From contig OZ220687.1 of assembly GCA_965116465.1 (NCBI GenBank), positions 2,046,001-2,110,000 of the forward strand: a DNA stretch of 64,000 nt. Direction: 5' to 3'. Positions 35,963 through 45,685 of this stretch are shown here, in pieces; within the stretch, counting starts at the first letter, position 1, and each line of letters starts with the position of its first letter. The position numbers and the translations under genes were made by a program. This stretch comes from VXNF01 sp965116465. Lineage in GTDB: Bacteria > Actinomycetota > Acidimicrobiia > Acidimicrobiales > CATQHL01. The notes beneath the pieces are model-generated. The model saw nothing but the letters and a program-made list of their open reading frames with translations. It had not been told where the DNA came from and made no database searches.

Positions 35963-36004
35963 GCGCGTGGTTTCACAAGCTGTCGCGCAGGCCGGGCGCG
36001 GCGG

Positions 36005-36298
36005 ATGGGCGAAGAGGCGAGCATGGACCAGCGTGATCCCCGCAAGTACGGCGCGCTCGTGAGGCCCCACGGTGCCGGCGACGCACTGTCCACCGCCTTC
36101 GAGATGGTTGCCACGCCCGCCCTGTTCGCCTTCTTCGGTCTCCTGGTCGATCGGGCCGTGGGCACGACGCCGCTCTTCACCCTGCTGTTCATGTCGATCG
36201 TGCTGGCCTATGTCAGCTGGAAGGTCTTCAAGCGCTACGAGCGGCGGATGCAGGCCTTCGAGAGCAAGCTCCCGGGACGGCGAGGCGGCGATGCCTGA
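36005..36298 (+). CDS. AtpZ/AtpI-like small membrane protein
   Basis: 97 residues with two membrane helices (about 34-52 MVATPALFAFFGLLVDRAVG and 55-75 LFTLLFMSIVLAYVSWKVF) and a basic C-terminus. This is the AtpZ / F0F1-ATPase assembly-factor pattern and its place at the head of the atp operon agrees. ATG 36005 or ATG 36023 (MDQRDP, with GAGGCGAGC upstream) could be the start; the second is slightly more typical. It overlaps the next gene by eight bases. Possibly aids c-ring assembly or Mg uptake, as proposed for relatives. Confidence 0.78.
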   Translation: MGEEASMDQRDPRKYGALVRPHGAGDALSTAFEMVATPALFAFFGLLVDRAVGTTPLFTLLFMSIVLAYVSWKVFKRYERRMQAFESKLPGRRGGDA

Positions 36299-36824
36299 GA
36301 TCGATCCCGCCGACACCACCGGCGAGAAGCCGGAGGCCCCCGAGCGCCGGGTCGCCGGCGACATCGCCCGCAGGGGCCTGCTGGCCGGGCCGCCGCTGGT
36401 GCTTTTCTGCGCTCTCGGCTGGGGTCTGGACGGGCTCTGGTCGTCCCTGCTGGCGCTCGGCCTGGTACTGCTGAACTTCCTGGCCGGTGCCGCCATCATC
36501 GGGCTGTGCGCCCGCATCTCGTCGAACGTGCTCATGGCGGGCGTGCTCGTCGGCTACTTCCTGCGCCTCGGCGTTATCACCGCGGTGGTCGTGCCGATCC
36601 GCAACGAGGAGTGGTTCAGCGTCGCGCCGTTCGCAATCGTGCTGCTGGTGCTGCACATCGGCCTGCTCATCTGGGAGTTGCGCCACGTGGCGGCCTCGCT
36701 GGCGCACCCCGGCCTGCACCCCGGCACGGGCCTGTTCCGCAGCGGCGCACGCCGGCGTCGCCGGACGAGCGGCGGAGATCCGGACAATGCCACATCGAAG
36801 GCTGACGCGAGCGTGACGGTATGA
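36291..36824 (+). CDS. AtpI-like ATP synthase accessory membrane protein
   Basis: 177 residues with four hydrophobic segments (about 30-48, 50-70, 77-96, 105-125) and soluble, charged ends. Sequence is not well conserved, but the four-helix layout and position between the AtpZ-like gene and atpB fit the actinobacterial AtpI-type 'ATP synthase subunit I'. Its Arg-rich tail (RSGARRRRRTSGG) is unconserved. It overlaps both neighbours: eight bases upstream and ATGA downstream. Confidence 0.72.
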   Translation: MPEIDPADTTGEKPEAPERRVAGDIARRGLLAGPPLVLFCALGWGLDGLWSSLLALGLVLLNFLAGAAIIGLCARISSNVLMAGVLVGYFLRLGVITAVVVPIRNEEWFSVAPFAIVLLVLHIGLLIWELRHVAASLAHPGLHPGTGLFRSGARRRRRTSGGDPDNATSKADASVTV

Positions 36825-37585
36825 ACATCCTCGCCCTCGACTTCCCGGCTTTCACCCATCTCTTCGAGTGGCCTGACGTTGCCCTCAGCGACACCTACCT
36901 GGCGCTCAACAAGGCATCGCTGATCTACCTGGTGGCGATGATCCTCACCGCGGCCACCTTCGGCCTGGCGGCTCGCAAGCGGACCCTGGTTCCCAGCGGT
37001 GTTCAGCACGTCGCCGAGGGCGGCGTCAACTTCGTCGAGCAGAACATCGTCATGCAGACCATCGGGCCCGACGGCCGGCGCTTCATGCCGTTCCTCACGT
37101 CGCTGTTCTTCTTCATCTTCTTCGCCAACATTTTCGAGGTCATTCCGTTCATCCAGTTCCCGGCTACCTCCCGCATGGCGGTCCCGCTGCTGCTGGCCCT
37201 GGTCGTGTGGGTGATCTACAACTACCTCGGGATCCGCAGCCAGGGCTTCTTCGGCTATCTCAAGAACTCGTTGTTCCCGCCGGATGTGCCCAAGGCGCTG
37301 TACATCATCGTGACGCCCATCGAGTTGTTCTCGACGTTCCTGATCCGGCCGCTCAGCCTGGCGATCCGGCTCTGGGCGAACTTGATGGCGGGACACCTCC
37401 TGCTGGTCACCTTCGCCGTGCTGTCGGCCTCGCTGTGGGGCTTCGGCTACGTGCCGGCAGTGCTGCCGTTCTTCATGCTGGTGCTGCTGACCGCCTTCGA
37501 GATCTTCGTGAGCGCCCTGCAGGCGTTCATCTTCACGATCCTCACCGCCGTGTACATCGGCGGCTCCCTGCACCCCGAGCACTAG
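36821..37585 (+). CDS. atpB: F1Fo ATP synthase subunit a
   Basis: Proton-channel subunit, 254 residues, five or six membrane helices. The essential Arg is in PLSLAIRLWANLMAGHLLL, the motif that faces the c-ring; LFFFIFFANIFEVIPF is the conserved earlier helix. The C-terminal helix has FEIFVSALQAFIFTILTAVYIGGS. ATG overlaps atpI by four bases. The loop around PPDVPKALYIIVTPIELFSTF is typical of actinobacterial a subunits. Confidence 0.96.
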   Translation: MNILALDFPAFTHLFEWPDVALSDTYLALNKASLIYLVAMILTAATFGLAARKRTLVPSGVQHVAEGGVNFVEQNIVMQTIGPDGRRFMPFLTSLFFFIFFANIFEVIPFIQFPATSRMAVPLLLALVVWVIYNYLGIRSQGFFGYLKNSLFPPDVPKALYIIVTPIELFSTFLIRPLSLAIRLWANLMAGHLLLVTFAVLSASLWGFGYVPAVLPFFMLVLLTAFEIFVSALQAFIFTILTAVYIGGSLHPEH

Positions 37586-37651
37586 CCGCCGACTCCATGC
37601 GCCCACCGCACCCGATCCACAGAACCGCACCCCAGTAACAGGAGAAGAAAC

Positions 37652-37924
37652 GTGAACCTCCTTGCCACAATCGGCATCCTTGCCCAGACAGAAGCAGGCG
37701 AGTTCCTCGAAGGTCTGAAGGCCATCGGGGCCGGGCTCGGCTACGGCCTGGCAGCCATCGGACCTGGCGTCGGCATCGGCCTGGTGGTCGGCAACGCCGT
37801 CACGGCGATGGCCCGCCAGCCCGAGTCGGCCGGCATGGTGCGGACCACCATGTTCCTGGGCATCGCCTTCACCGAGGCTCTGGCCCTCATCGGTTTCGTC
37901 GTCTTCATCCTGCTGCTTCCGTAG
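37652..37924 (+). CDS. atpE: F1Fo ATP synthase subunit c
   Basis: 90-residue hairpin of two membrane helices. Helix 1 carries the GPGVGIG glycine motif, the polar loop is ARQPE, and helix 2 has the proton-carrying Glu75 in FTEALALIG. No Na-binding pattern (the Q..ES/T set) is complete, so protons are the likely ion. A short N-terminal extension (MNLLATIGILAQTEAGEF) precedes helix 1. GTG 37652 has AGGAGA upstream. The 66-base gap before it is normal for the highly translated c subunit. Confidence 0.96.
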   Translation: MNLLATIGILAQTEAGEFLEGLKAIGAGLGYGLAAIGPGVGIGLVVGNAVTAMARQPESAGMVRTTMFLGIAFTEALALIGFVVFILLLP

Positions 37925-37942
37925 GCGGCGAAGGGACACGCC

Positions 37943-38737
37943 ATGAGAGCACGGAGCAAAGACAGCGGGCGTCCGGCGCGCCCGTCGCGGCTGCGACGGC
38001 GAGCCCTCGTCGGCGCCGCGGTCCTTCTCGCCGGTCTCTGGCTCGGCACCTCCCCCGTGGCTGCCGCGGGTGAGACGCCCGGAGCCTGCATCGTCGAGAA
38101 GGTGGAGGCCCTGGAATTCGGTGGCCATCACGGCGGCGAGGCGCTGGCGATTCTCGAGGAGACCGCCGCGACCGGTGTGGACGTCGGCGCGGAGGAGAAG
38201 CTCAAGTCCTTCGAGAAGAAGCTGGAGAGCTGCCTGGAGGCGCCCAACCCGATCATTCCCGAGGTGACCGAGATCATCTGGGGCGGCATCGCCTTCGTGG
38301 TGCTGCTGGTGCTCATGCAGTGGAAGCTGTTTCCCGCCGTCAAGCGGATCATGGACCGGCGCGCCGAGAAGATCCGCGCCGACCTGGACGCCGCCGAGAC
38401 GGCACGCACCGAGGCGCTCGAGGTGAAGGCCGGCTACGAGGCCGAACTGGCCGACGCCCGCTCGGAGGCCGGTCGCATCATCGACGCGGCCCGGGCCGAC
38501 GCCGAGCAGGTGCGGGCCGACCTCATCGCCCGCGCCGAGGAGGAGGCCGCCGAACTGCGGCAGCGTGTCGACCAGGATGTGGAAGCGGCCAAGCGCCAGG
38601 CGCTGAGCGACCTGCAGAGCGAGGTCTCGGCGATCGTCATCGGCGCCGCCGAGACGGTCATCGGGCGGAACCTCGACCACGACACGCAGGTGCAGCTCAT
38701 CGAGGGCTACATCGACGACGTCGGGTCGCGGAACTAG
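37943..38737 (+). CDS. atpF: F1Fo ATP synthase subunit b with exported N-terminal extension
   Basis: Peripheral-stalk subunit. Residues 130-264 are the classic b subunit: membrane helix at 108-128 (EIIWGGIAFVVLLVLMQWKLF), then a long charged coiled coil. Unusually, about 105 residues precede that helix: a basic segment, a hydrophobic stretch with an AAA-G cleavage-like end (VLLAGLWLGTSPVAAAGE) and about 60 residues with two Cys (C49, C97) that would lie outside the membrane. Normal b subunits are about 160-185 residues; this one is 264. The ATG is the only reasonable start, 18 bases after atpE. The extension could be a cleaved leader plus a Cys-bonded cap. Confidence 0.93.
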   Translation: MRARSKDSGRPARPSRLRRRALVGAAVLLAGLWLGTSPVAAAGETPGACIVEKVEALEFGGHHGGEALAILEETAATGVDVGAEEKLKSFEKKLESCLEAPNPIIPEVTEIIWGGIAFVVLLVLMQWKLFPAVKRIMDRRAEKIRADLDAAETARTEALEVKAGYEAELADARSEAGRIIDAARADAEQVRADLIARAEEEAAELRQRVDQDVEAAKRQALSDLQSEVSAIVIGAAETVIGRNLDHDTQVQLIEGYIDDVGSRN

Positions 38738-38774
38738 CCGGCCCTCGACGAGGTCAGGTAGGAAGGTCGCAGGG

Positions 38775-39302
38775 ATGTCCGCCGACAGGGTCAGCAGCTA
38801 CGCCGAGGCACTGGTCGCCGTGGTGCAGGCCGAGGGCGACCTGGCCGCATCCGAGGACGAACTGTTCGCCGTCGCGCAGGCGCTGGCAGGCTCCGACGAG
38901 TTGCGCGAGGTGCTCGCGGATCGGCGCATCCCCGCCGCCCGCCGCCAGCAGATCGTCGAGGACCTGCTCGGCCCTCAGGTGGCCGAGACCACCGTGGCGC
39001 TCGTGTCGATGGTGGTCGGGGCGGGCCGGGGCGGCGACCTCGTGCGGATCATCGAGACCGCGGTCGAGCGCAGCGCAGGCCTGCGCAACAAGGCCGTGGC
39101 GGAGGTCCGCTCGGCCGTCGCCCTCAGCGAGGATCAGGAGCAGCGCCTGGCCGAGGCGCTGCAGCGGGCCACCGGCAAGGACGTCACGGTCAAGGTGATC
39201 GTGGATCCGGCCGTGATGGGCGGCCTCGTCACGCGTATCGGCGACGAGGTCATCGACGGCAGCGTCCGTACCCGCATCAACCAACTGCGTGAAGCGTTCT
39301 AG
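38775..39302 (+). CDS. atpH: F1Fo ATP synthase subunit delta
   Basis: 175-residue OSCP/delta subunit linking the b stalk to the top of F1. Seen are SYAEALVAVVQAEG at the start, the six-helix N-terminal domain and the C-terminal VKVIVDPAVMGGLVTRIGDEVIDGSVRTRINQLREAF, a near-consensus ending. Delta is here separate from b, not fused as in mycobacteria. ATG 38775 has AGG-rich sequence before it. Confidence 0.95.
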   Translation: MSADRVSSYAEALVAVVQAEGDLAASEDELFAVAQALAGSDELREVLADRRIPAARRQQIVEDLLGPQVAETTVALVSMVVGAGRGGDLVRIIETAVERSAGLRNKAVAEVRSAVALSEDQEQRLAEALQRATGKDVTVKVIVDPAVMGGLVTRIGDEVIDGSVRTRINQLREAF

Positions 39303-39309
39303 GAGAGAC

Positions 39310-40944
39310 ATGGCAACCTTCACACTCGACACCGGCGACATCACCGCTGCGATCCGTCGAAACCTCGAAGGCTTCTCCCCCGAGATCAGCCAGACCCAGG
39401 TCGGGCGCATCGTCGAGGTGGGCGACGGCATCGCCCGCATCAGCGGGCTGCCCGGAGCGGCGGTCAACGAGATGCTCGAGTTCGAGGACGGGACCGTCGG
39501 CCTGGCGCTGAACCTGGACGAGGACACGGTCGGTGCCGTGGTGCTCGGCGAGGTCGACGACATCGAGGAGGGCCAGGCCGTGCGGGCCACCGGCGACATC
39601 CTCGCCATCCCGGTCGGCGACGCGCTGCTGGGCCGGGTCGTCAACGCCCTCGGTGAGCCGATCGACGGCAAGGGCCCCCTGGGAGCAACCGAGACCCGCC
39701 GCATGGAGGTCCAGGCGCCGGGTATCACCGGGCGCAAGCCGGTGCACGAGCCGATGCAGACCGGTATCAAGGCCATCGACTCGCTCATCCCGATCGGCCG
39801 CGGCCAGCGTGAGCTCATCATCGGCGACCGCAAGACGGGCAAGACCACCATCGCCGTGGACACCATCCTGAACCAGCGCGGCCAGGATGTGCGCTGCATC
39901 TACGTCGCCATCGGCCAGAAGGCCTCCACCGTCGCCCAAACCGTGGCCACCTTCGCCGAGCACGGCGCTATGGACTACACGGTGGTCGTGGTGGCGCCCG
40001 CCTCGGATCCGGCGCCGTTCAAGTACCTGGCGCCCTACGCCGGCTGCGCCCTGGGCCAGCACTGGATGGACAACGGCGGCCACGCCCTCGTGGTCTACGA
40101 CGACCTCTCCAAGCAGGCCGAGGCCTACCGCCAGATGTCGCTGCTGCTGCGGCGCCCGCCGGGCCGCGAGGCCTACCCCGGCGATGTGTTCTACCTGCAC
40201 AGCCGCCTGCTGGAGCGCGCCGCCAAGCTGAGCGACGACCGTGGGGCCGGGTCGCTCACGGCGCTGCCGATCATCGAGACCAAGGCGGGCGACGTGTCGG
40301 CCTACATCCCGACCAACGTCATCTCCATCACCGACGGCCAGATCTACCTGCAGGACGATCTCTTCAAGTCGGGCATCCGCCCGGCGGTGGACGTGGGCAT
40401 CTCGGTCTCCCGGGTGGGCTCGGCGGCCCAGATCAAGGCCATGAAGACCGCCGTGGGCACGCTGAAGGCCGACCTGCAGCAGTTCCGCGAGCTGGAGGCC
40501 TTCGCCGCCTTCGGCTCCGACCTCGACGCCGTGTCGCAGGCTCAACTGGAGCGCGGCTACCGGCTGACCGAACTGCTGAAGCAGGGCATCAACAGCCCCA
40601 TGTCCGTCGAGGAGCAGGTGGTCTCCATCTTCGCCGGTACCAGCGGCTGCCTCGACGCCATCCCCACCGAGGATGTGCCGCGCTTCGAGGCGGGCCTCCT
40701 GGAGTTCGCCCGCAGCCGGCACGCCGACCTGCTGCGCACCATCGCCGAGACGGGCGCGGTCGACGCGGCGGCGATCGAGGCCGTGGTGGCGGCGTTCGTC
40801 GATCAGTTCCAGGTGACCGTCGGCGAGGACGGCGCCGAACCGGACGCCGCCGAGCAGGCCGACGCCTCGAGCAGCATGGTCGACTCCGACCGCACGCTGC
40901 CCGAGGAGGAGATCGACCGCCCCGAGCTCGAAGAATCCTCCTAG
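39310..40944 (+). CDS. atpA: F1Fo ATP synthase subunit alpha
   Basis: Non-catalytic nucleotide-binding F1 subunit, 544 residues. P-loop GDRKTGKT at 172-179, VYVAIGQK-type YVAIGQKASTVAQ, the ALVVYDDLSKQAEAYRQ Walker B region, and the signature PAVDVGISVSRVGSAAQ. The C-terminal 35 residues after the conserved domain are acidic (EPDAAEQADASSSMVDSD...), an unconserved tail also seen in some actinobacteria. ATG 39310 follows AGGAGAG; the frame starting at 39289 is not used. Confidence 0.97.
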   Translation: MATFTLDTGDITAAIRRNLEGFSPEISQTQVGRIVEVGDGIARISGLPGAAVNEMLEFEDGTVGLALNLDEDTVGAVVLGEVDDIEEGQAVRATGDILAIPVGDALLGRVVNALGEPIDGKGPLGATETRRMEVQAPGITGRKPVHEPMQTGIKAIDSLIPIGRGQRELIIGDRKTGKTTIAVDTILNQRGQDVRCIYVAIGQKASTVAQTVATFAEHGAMDYTVVVVAPASDPAPFKYLAPYAGCALGQHWMDNGGHALVVYDDLSKQAEAYRQMSLLLRRPPGREAYPGDVFYLHSRLLERAAKLSDDRGAGSLTALPIIETKAGDVSAYIPTNVISITDGQIYLQDDLFKSGIRPAVDVGISVSRVGSAAQIKAMKTAVGTLKADLQQFRELEAFAAFGSDLDAVSQAQLERGYRLTELLKQGINSPMSVEEQVVSIFAGTSGCLDAIPTEDVPRFEAGLLEFARSRHADLLRTIAETGAVDAAAIEAVVAAFVDQFQVTVGEDGAEPDAAEQADASSSMVDSDRTLPEEEIDRPELEESS

Positions 40945-40956
40945 GCGGGTCGGGTC

Positions 40957-41856
40957 ATGCCGGGCGGCGAGGAAAGGATCCTCCGGCGTCGGATCTCTTC
41001 GGTCCAATCCACGAAGAAGATCACGCGGGCGATGGAGTTGATCGCCGCCACGCGGGTCGTCAAGGCGCAGCAGCGTGCCCATGCCGCCCGCCCCTACGCC
41101 AACCGCATCACCAGCGTCATCGAGGACCTCGCCGCCGCCGGCGCGGCCACCGAGCACGCCCTGCTGCGCCAGAGCGACGAGATCCGCCGGGTCGGCTACG
41201 TCATCATCACCTCCGACCGGGGTCTGGCCGGGCCGTACAACTCCTCGGTGATCCGGGCCGCCGAGCGGGAGATCATGGCGGGCACCCGCGAGGGCCGCGA
41301 CTACTCGCTGATGCTGGTCGGGCGGAAGGGTCGGGACTACTTCAGGTTCCGCAACTACCGGATCGACGCCTCCTTCGAGGGCATGAGCGACACCCCGCGC
41401 TACGACGACGCCCGGAGGCTGTCCGAAGAGGTGTCCGGCCGCTTCATCTCCGGCGACGTCGACCAGGTGATCCTGGTGTACATGGAGTTCGTCTCGCTGG
41501 GCTCGCAGAAGGTGGCGGTGCGCCGCTTCCTGCCGCTGGCCACCATCGAGGAGATCGCCGCGCTGGGCGGCGGCAGCGCCGAGGCGCGGGCCGCCTTCGA
41601 GTTCGAGCCGTCGCCGTCGGGGGTGCTGGAGGTGCTGCTGCCCCGCTACGTGGAGAGCCGGCTGTTCTCGGCGCTGCTGGACGCCGCCGCCTCCGAGCAC
41701 GCCAACCGGCAGCGGGCCATGAAGGCCGCCACCGACAACGCCGAGGAACTGATCGTGAAGCTGACCCGCATGATGAACCGGGCCCGCCAGGACGCCATCA
41801 CCACCGAGATCATGGAGATCGTGGGTGGGGCCGAGGCTCTGCGCAACGCCGGCTGA
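40957..41856 (+). CDS. atpG: F1Fo ATP synthase subunit gamma
   Basis: Central rotor shaft, 299 residues. N-terminal coiled helix RRRISSVQSTKKITRAMELIAATRVVKAQ, SDRGLAGPYNSSVIR, and the C-terminal helix ASEHANRQRAMKAATDNAEELI ... RARQDAITTEIMEIVGGAEAL are all family landmarks. Twelve bases separate it from atpA. Length is normal. Confidence 0.96.
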   Translation: MPGGEERILRRRISSVQSTKKITRAMELIAATRVVKAQQRAHAARPYANRITSVIEDLAAAGAATEHALLRQSDEIRRVGYVIITSDRGLAGPYNSSVIRAAEREIMAGTREGRDYSLMLVGRKGRDYFRFRNYRIDASFEGMSDTPRYDDARRLSEEVSGRFISGDVDQVILVYMEFVSLGSQKVAVRRFLPLATIEEIAALGGGSAEARAAFEFEPSPSGVLEVLLPRYVESRLFSALLDAAASEHANRQRAMKAATDNAEELIVKLTRMMNRARQDAITTEIMEIVGGAEALRNAG

Positions 41857-41908
41857 GCGTCGCGACGGCAGCGGCTGCCACTGCACCGGAGGACACGAGG
41901 AGAGACAG

Positions 41909-43336
<1,428 letters not shown>

Positions 43337-43337
43337 C

Positions 43338-43736
43338 GTGTCCCTGCAGGTCGAGCTGGTCTCGCCCGAGGAGGTCGTCCTGGCGACGACCGCCTCGATG
43401 GTGCTCGTGCGCACCACCGACGGGGACATCGCCTTCCAGCCGGGTCACGTGCCGTTCGTTGGCGTGCTGCTGCCCGAGCGGGTGCGGATCTACGGTGAGG
43501 ATGGCGACAGCCGGCTGATCGCAGTGCACAGCGGCTTCGTGGAGGTCTCCGGCGACAAGGTGGCGATCCTGTCCGACGTGGCCGAGCTGGCGGGCGACAT
43601 CGACACCGATCGCGCCACCGCGGCCGCCGAGCGGGCGAGGGCCGCGCTCGTTGAGGATCCCGACGACACCGAGGCGGCGGCGGCTCTCAAGCGCGCCGAG
43701 GTGCGCCTGGCCGTTGCCGCGGGGACGGCGATCTAG
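43338..43736 (+). CDS. atpC: F1Fo ATP synthase subunit epsilon
   Basis: 132-residue rotor and regulatory subunit: beta sandwich (LQVELVSPEEVVLATTASMVLVRTTDGDIAFQPGHVPFVGVL, read through VHSGFVEVSGDKVAILSDVAE) and a C-terminal helical hairpin (AAAERARAAL ... AAALKRAEVRL). GTG 43338 lies one base after the atpD stop. A stem-loop just downstream marks the likely operon end. Confidence 0.94.
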   Translation: MSLQVELVSPEEVVLATTASMVLVRTTDGDIAFQPGHVPFVGVLLPERVRIYGEDGDSRLIAVHSGFVEVSGDKVAILSDVAELAGDIDTDRATAAAERARAALVEDPDDTEAAAALKRAEVRLAVAAGTAI

Positions 43737-43740
43737 CCGG

Positions 43741-43776
43741 AGTCGACCGGGCGGCTCGTGCACCGAGCGGCCGACT
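43741..43776 (+). terminator. Stem-loop at the end of the atp operon
   Basis: AGTCG/CGACT at the base, CC/GG, and GCTCG/CGAGC around TGCAC, with small internal bulges. No U-tract. Begins four bases after the atpC stop. Confidence 0.5.
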
Positions 43777-43799
43777 GCGGCATCATGACCGCGACCGCG

Positions 43800-43805
43800 T
43801 AGCCT
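43800..43805 (+). promoter_or_regulatory. Candidate -10 (TAGCCT) of SDR gene
   Basis: TAGCCT predicts a start near 43812 and a 50-base leader that carries GAGGAG eight bases before ATG 43862. Confidence 0.4.
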
Positions 43806-43861
43806 GCTGGAGATTCCCCGACGGCCCAGGGGGCCGGCGTCCCCGCCGAGGAGATCACCGG

Positions 43862-44656
43862 ATGAAGCGAATCACGTGGGATCGGGCGCTGGTGACGGGG
43901 GCCTCGGCAGGCATCGGCAAGGCCATGGTCCAGGAGTTGGCCCGCCAGGGGACCGAGCTGGTCCTGGTGGCGCGCAACACCGACCGTCTCGAGCGGATCG
44001 CCGGGTCACTGGAGGTGTCCGCGGAGGTGCTGCCGGCCGACCTCACCGATCCGGAGCAGCTTGAAGTCGTGGCTCGCCGTTGCGCCGCCGAAGCCGAACC
44101 GATCGACCTGCTCGTCAACAACGCCGGCATCTGGAGCTTCGGCGCCCTCACCGGCCCCGCCGGCGATGTCGCCGAGGAGATGGTGGCGCTCAACGTGGCG
44201 GCCGTGGTGTCGCTCAGCCGGGCCGCCGCCGGCCAGATGGTCGCCAAGGGCCGGGGATCCATCCTCAACATCTCCTCCATCGCCGGGTCGCAGCCGCTGC
44301 CCTACGAGGTCGTCTACGCCGCCTCGAAGGTGTTCGTCACCTACTTCGGGCAGGGACTCCACGAGGAACTCCGCGACACCGGCGTGACGGTCACCACGGT
44401 GGCTCCCGGCCTGACCCGCAGCGAACTGCACAGCCGCGCCGGCCAGCAACGCCAGATCAGCAAGGCCCCCGGCTGGCTGTGGATGGAGGCCGAGCAGGTG
44501 GCCCACCTGGCGATCCGCGCCGCCTCGCGCCAGCGGATCATCTACACCCCGGGTCTCGGCTACAAGATCGCCTCCAGCCTCGCCGAGGTCATGCCCCGCA
44601 CGGTGAACCGCAAGATGGCCTCGATGATCAACAGGGGTCGGGCCCGCCTCACCTGA
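43862..44656 (+). CDS. Short-chain dehydrogenase/reductase
   Basis: 264 residues, classical SDR: TGASAGIGKAM nucleotide loop, NNAG in LVNNAGIWSFG, catalytic Ser in NISSIAGSQPL, YxxxK in YEVVYAASKVFVTYF, and PGLTRSELHSR. The C-terminal part has a short hydrophobic segment (YKIASSLAEVMP) as in the YqjQ/DltE-like group of SDRs that act on lipids or long-chain substrates. A stand-alone gene between the ATP synthase and catabolic operons; substrate unknown. Confidence 0.88.
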   Translation: MKRITWDRALVTGASAGIGKAMVQELARQGTELVLVARNTDRLERIAGSLEVSAEVLPADLTDPEQLEVVARRCAAEAEPIDLLVNNAGIWSFGALTGPAGDVAEEMVALNVAAVVSLSRAAAGQMVAKGRGSILNISSIAGSQPLPYEVVYAASKVFVTYFGQGLHEELRDTGVTVTTVAPGLTRSELHSRAGQQRQISKAPGWLWMEAEQVAHLAIRAASRQRIIYTPGLGYKIASSLAEVMPRTVNRKMASMINRGRARLT

Positions 44657-44697
44657 GCGCCCGGTGCCGGCCGGGGTCACGCCGCCAGGCCGCGAAC

Positions 44698-44703
44698 TAC
44701 AAT
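44698..44703 (+). promoter_or_regulatory. Candidate -10 (TACAAT) of the E1-VOC-SDR-ligase operon
   Basis: A near-consensus hexamer in a local AT-rich patch; transcription from about 44710 would leave a 31-base leader. No convincing -35. Confidence 0.45.
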
Positions 44704-44740
44704 TTTGCCGACCGGTTGCCGGACGTCCTGGGTTGGTCGC

Positions 44741-45685
44741 ATGCTGACGCCCCGCCATTTGTACGAGACCGTGCTCCGCATGCGGCTCTTGGAGGAGGGC
44801 GTCGGAGCGGCGGTCCAGACCGGCGAGATCCATGGCGAAATGCATCTCGGCATCGGCCAGGAGATGGTCTCGGCCGTGATGGGTCGGTACCTGCAGCCAC
44901 GCGACGCGCTCGTGTCCACCCACCGTCCCCATCTCCATGCGCTTGTCAAAGGTGTCGATCCGGTGCAGATGCTTGCCGAGTTGCTGGAGCGGGACGGTCT
45001 GAATCACGGCAAGGGTGGCCACATGCACCTCTTCGATCCTGTGGCGAGCTTCATGTGCACCGGCATCGTCGGCTCCGGAGCGCCGATCGCCGCGGGCTAC
45101 GCCCTCCATCGGAAAATCGCCGCCGATGGTGGGCTGACGGTTGCCGTCGTCGGCGAAGGCGCGATGAATCAGGGTGCTGTATTCGAGACCATGAACCTGG
45201 CAGCGGTTCTGTCCCTGCCGATGGTCTTCCTGTGCGAGAACAACGAGTACGGCATCAGCGTCCCGCGAGAGACATCCACGGCCGGAAACCTCGTCGAACG
45301 AGGCGCGGGCTTCGGGATCCGCGGTTGGGAGTGCGATGGAGTCGACCCGCTGGCCATGGACGAAGTGTTCTCGGCAGCGTTCTCCGAGACGCGCGAGCAC
45401 TCGCGCCCAACCCTGATCGTGGCGCACGTGTACCGATTTCGCGGGCACTACGAGGGCGACACGGACCACTACCGGCCTGTTCAGGAGAAGGAGACCGCTT
45501 TCCGGGAGCGCGACCCGCTCTCGGTGGCGCGGCGCGACTTGGCCGGCACCGGTTGGTCGGATGATCGGATCGCCGCGCTCGATGGCGAGATCGAGCGCGA
45601 AGTGGCCGGCTGGTTCGAGGCGGCGCGCTCGTTGCCGTTCCCGGATCCGTCCGCAGCGCGCCTGGGGACCTTTGTCGATGCCTGA
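44741..45685 (+). CDS. TPP-dependent dehydrogenase E1 component, alpha subunit
   Basis: 314 residues of the pyruvate/acetoin/branched-chain 2-oxoacid dehydrogenase E1 alpha family. The thiamine-diphosphate/Mg motif is GEGAMNQGAVFETMNLAAVLSLPMVFLCENNEYG (given here to the NN pair), preceded by GHMHLFDP and GIVGSGAPIAAG. Length and GKGGHMHLF favour the AcoA/acetoin-dehydrogenase branch over true pyruvate dehydrogenase. ATG 44741 is used; a TTG at 44705 is possible but overlaps the -10. It overlaps the beta-subunit gene by eight bases. No E2 or E3 gene is in the window. Confidence 0.87.
   Translation: MLTPRHLYETVLRMRLLEEGVGAAVQTGEIHGEMHLGIGQEMVSAVMGRYLQPRDALVSTHRPHLHALVKGVDPVQMLAELLERDGLNHGKGGHMHLFDPVASFMCTGIVGSGAPIAAGYALHRKIAADGGLTVAVVGEGAMNQGAVFETMNLAAVLSLPMVFLCENNEYGISVPRETSTAGNLVERGAGFGIRGWECDGVDPLAMDEVFSAAFSETREHSRPTLIVAHVYRFRGHYEGDTDHYRPVQEKETAFRERDPLSVARRDLAGTGWSDDRIAALDGEIEREVAGWFEAARSLPFPDPSAARLGTFVDA

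Noticed and set aside
44705..44740. TTG 44705 as start of the E1 alpha gene
   Set aside because: It falls just after the TACAAT -10 and before the predicted transcript start; ATG 44741 fits the family N-terminus.
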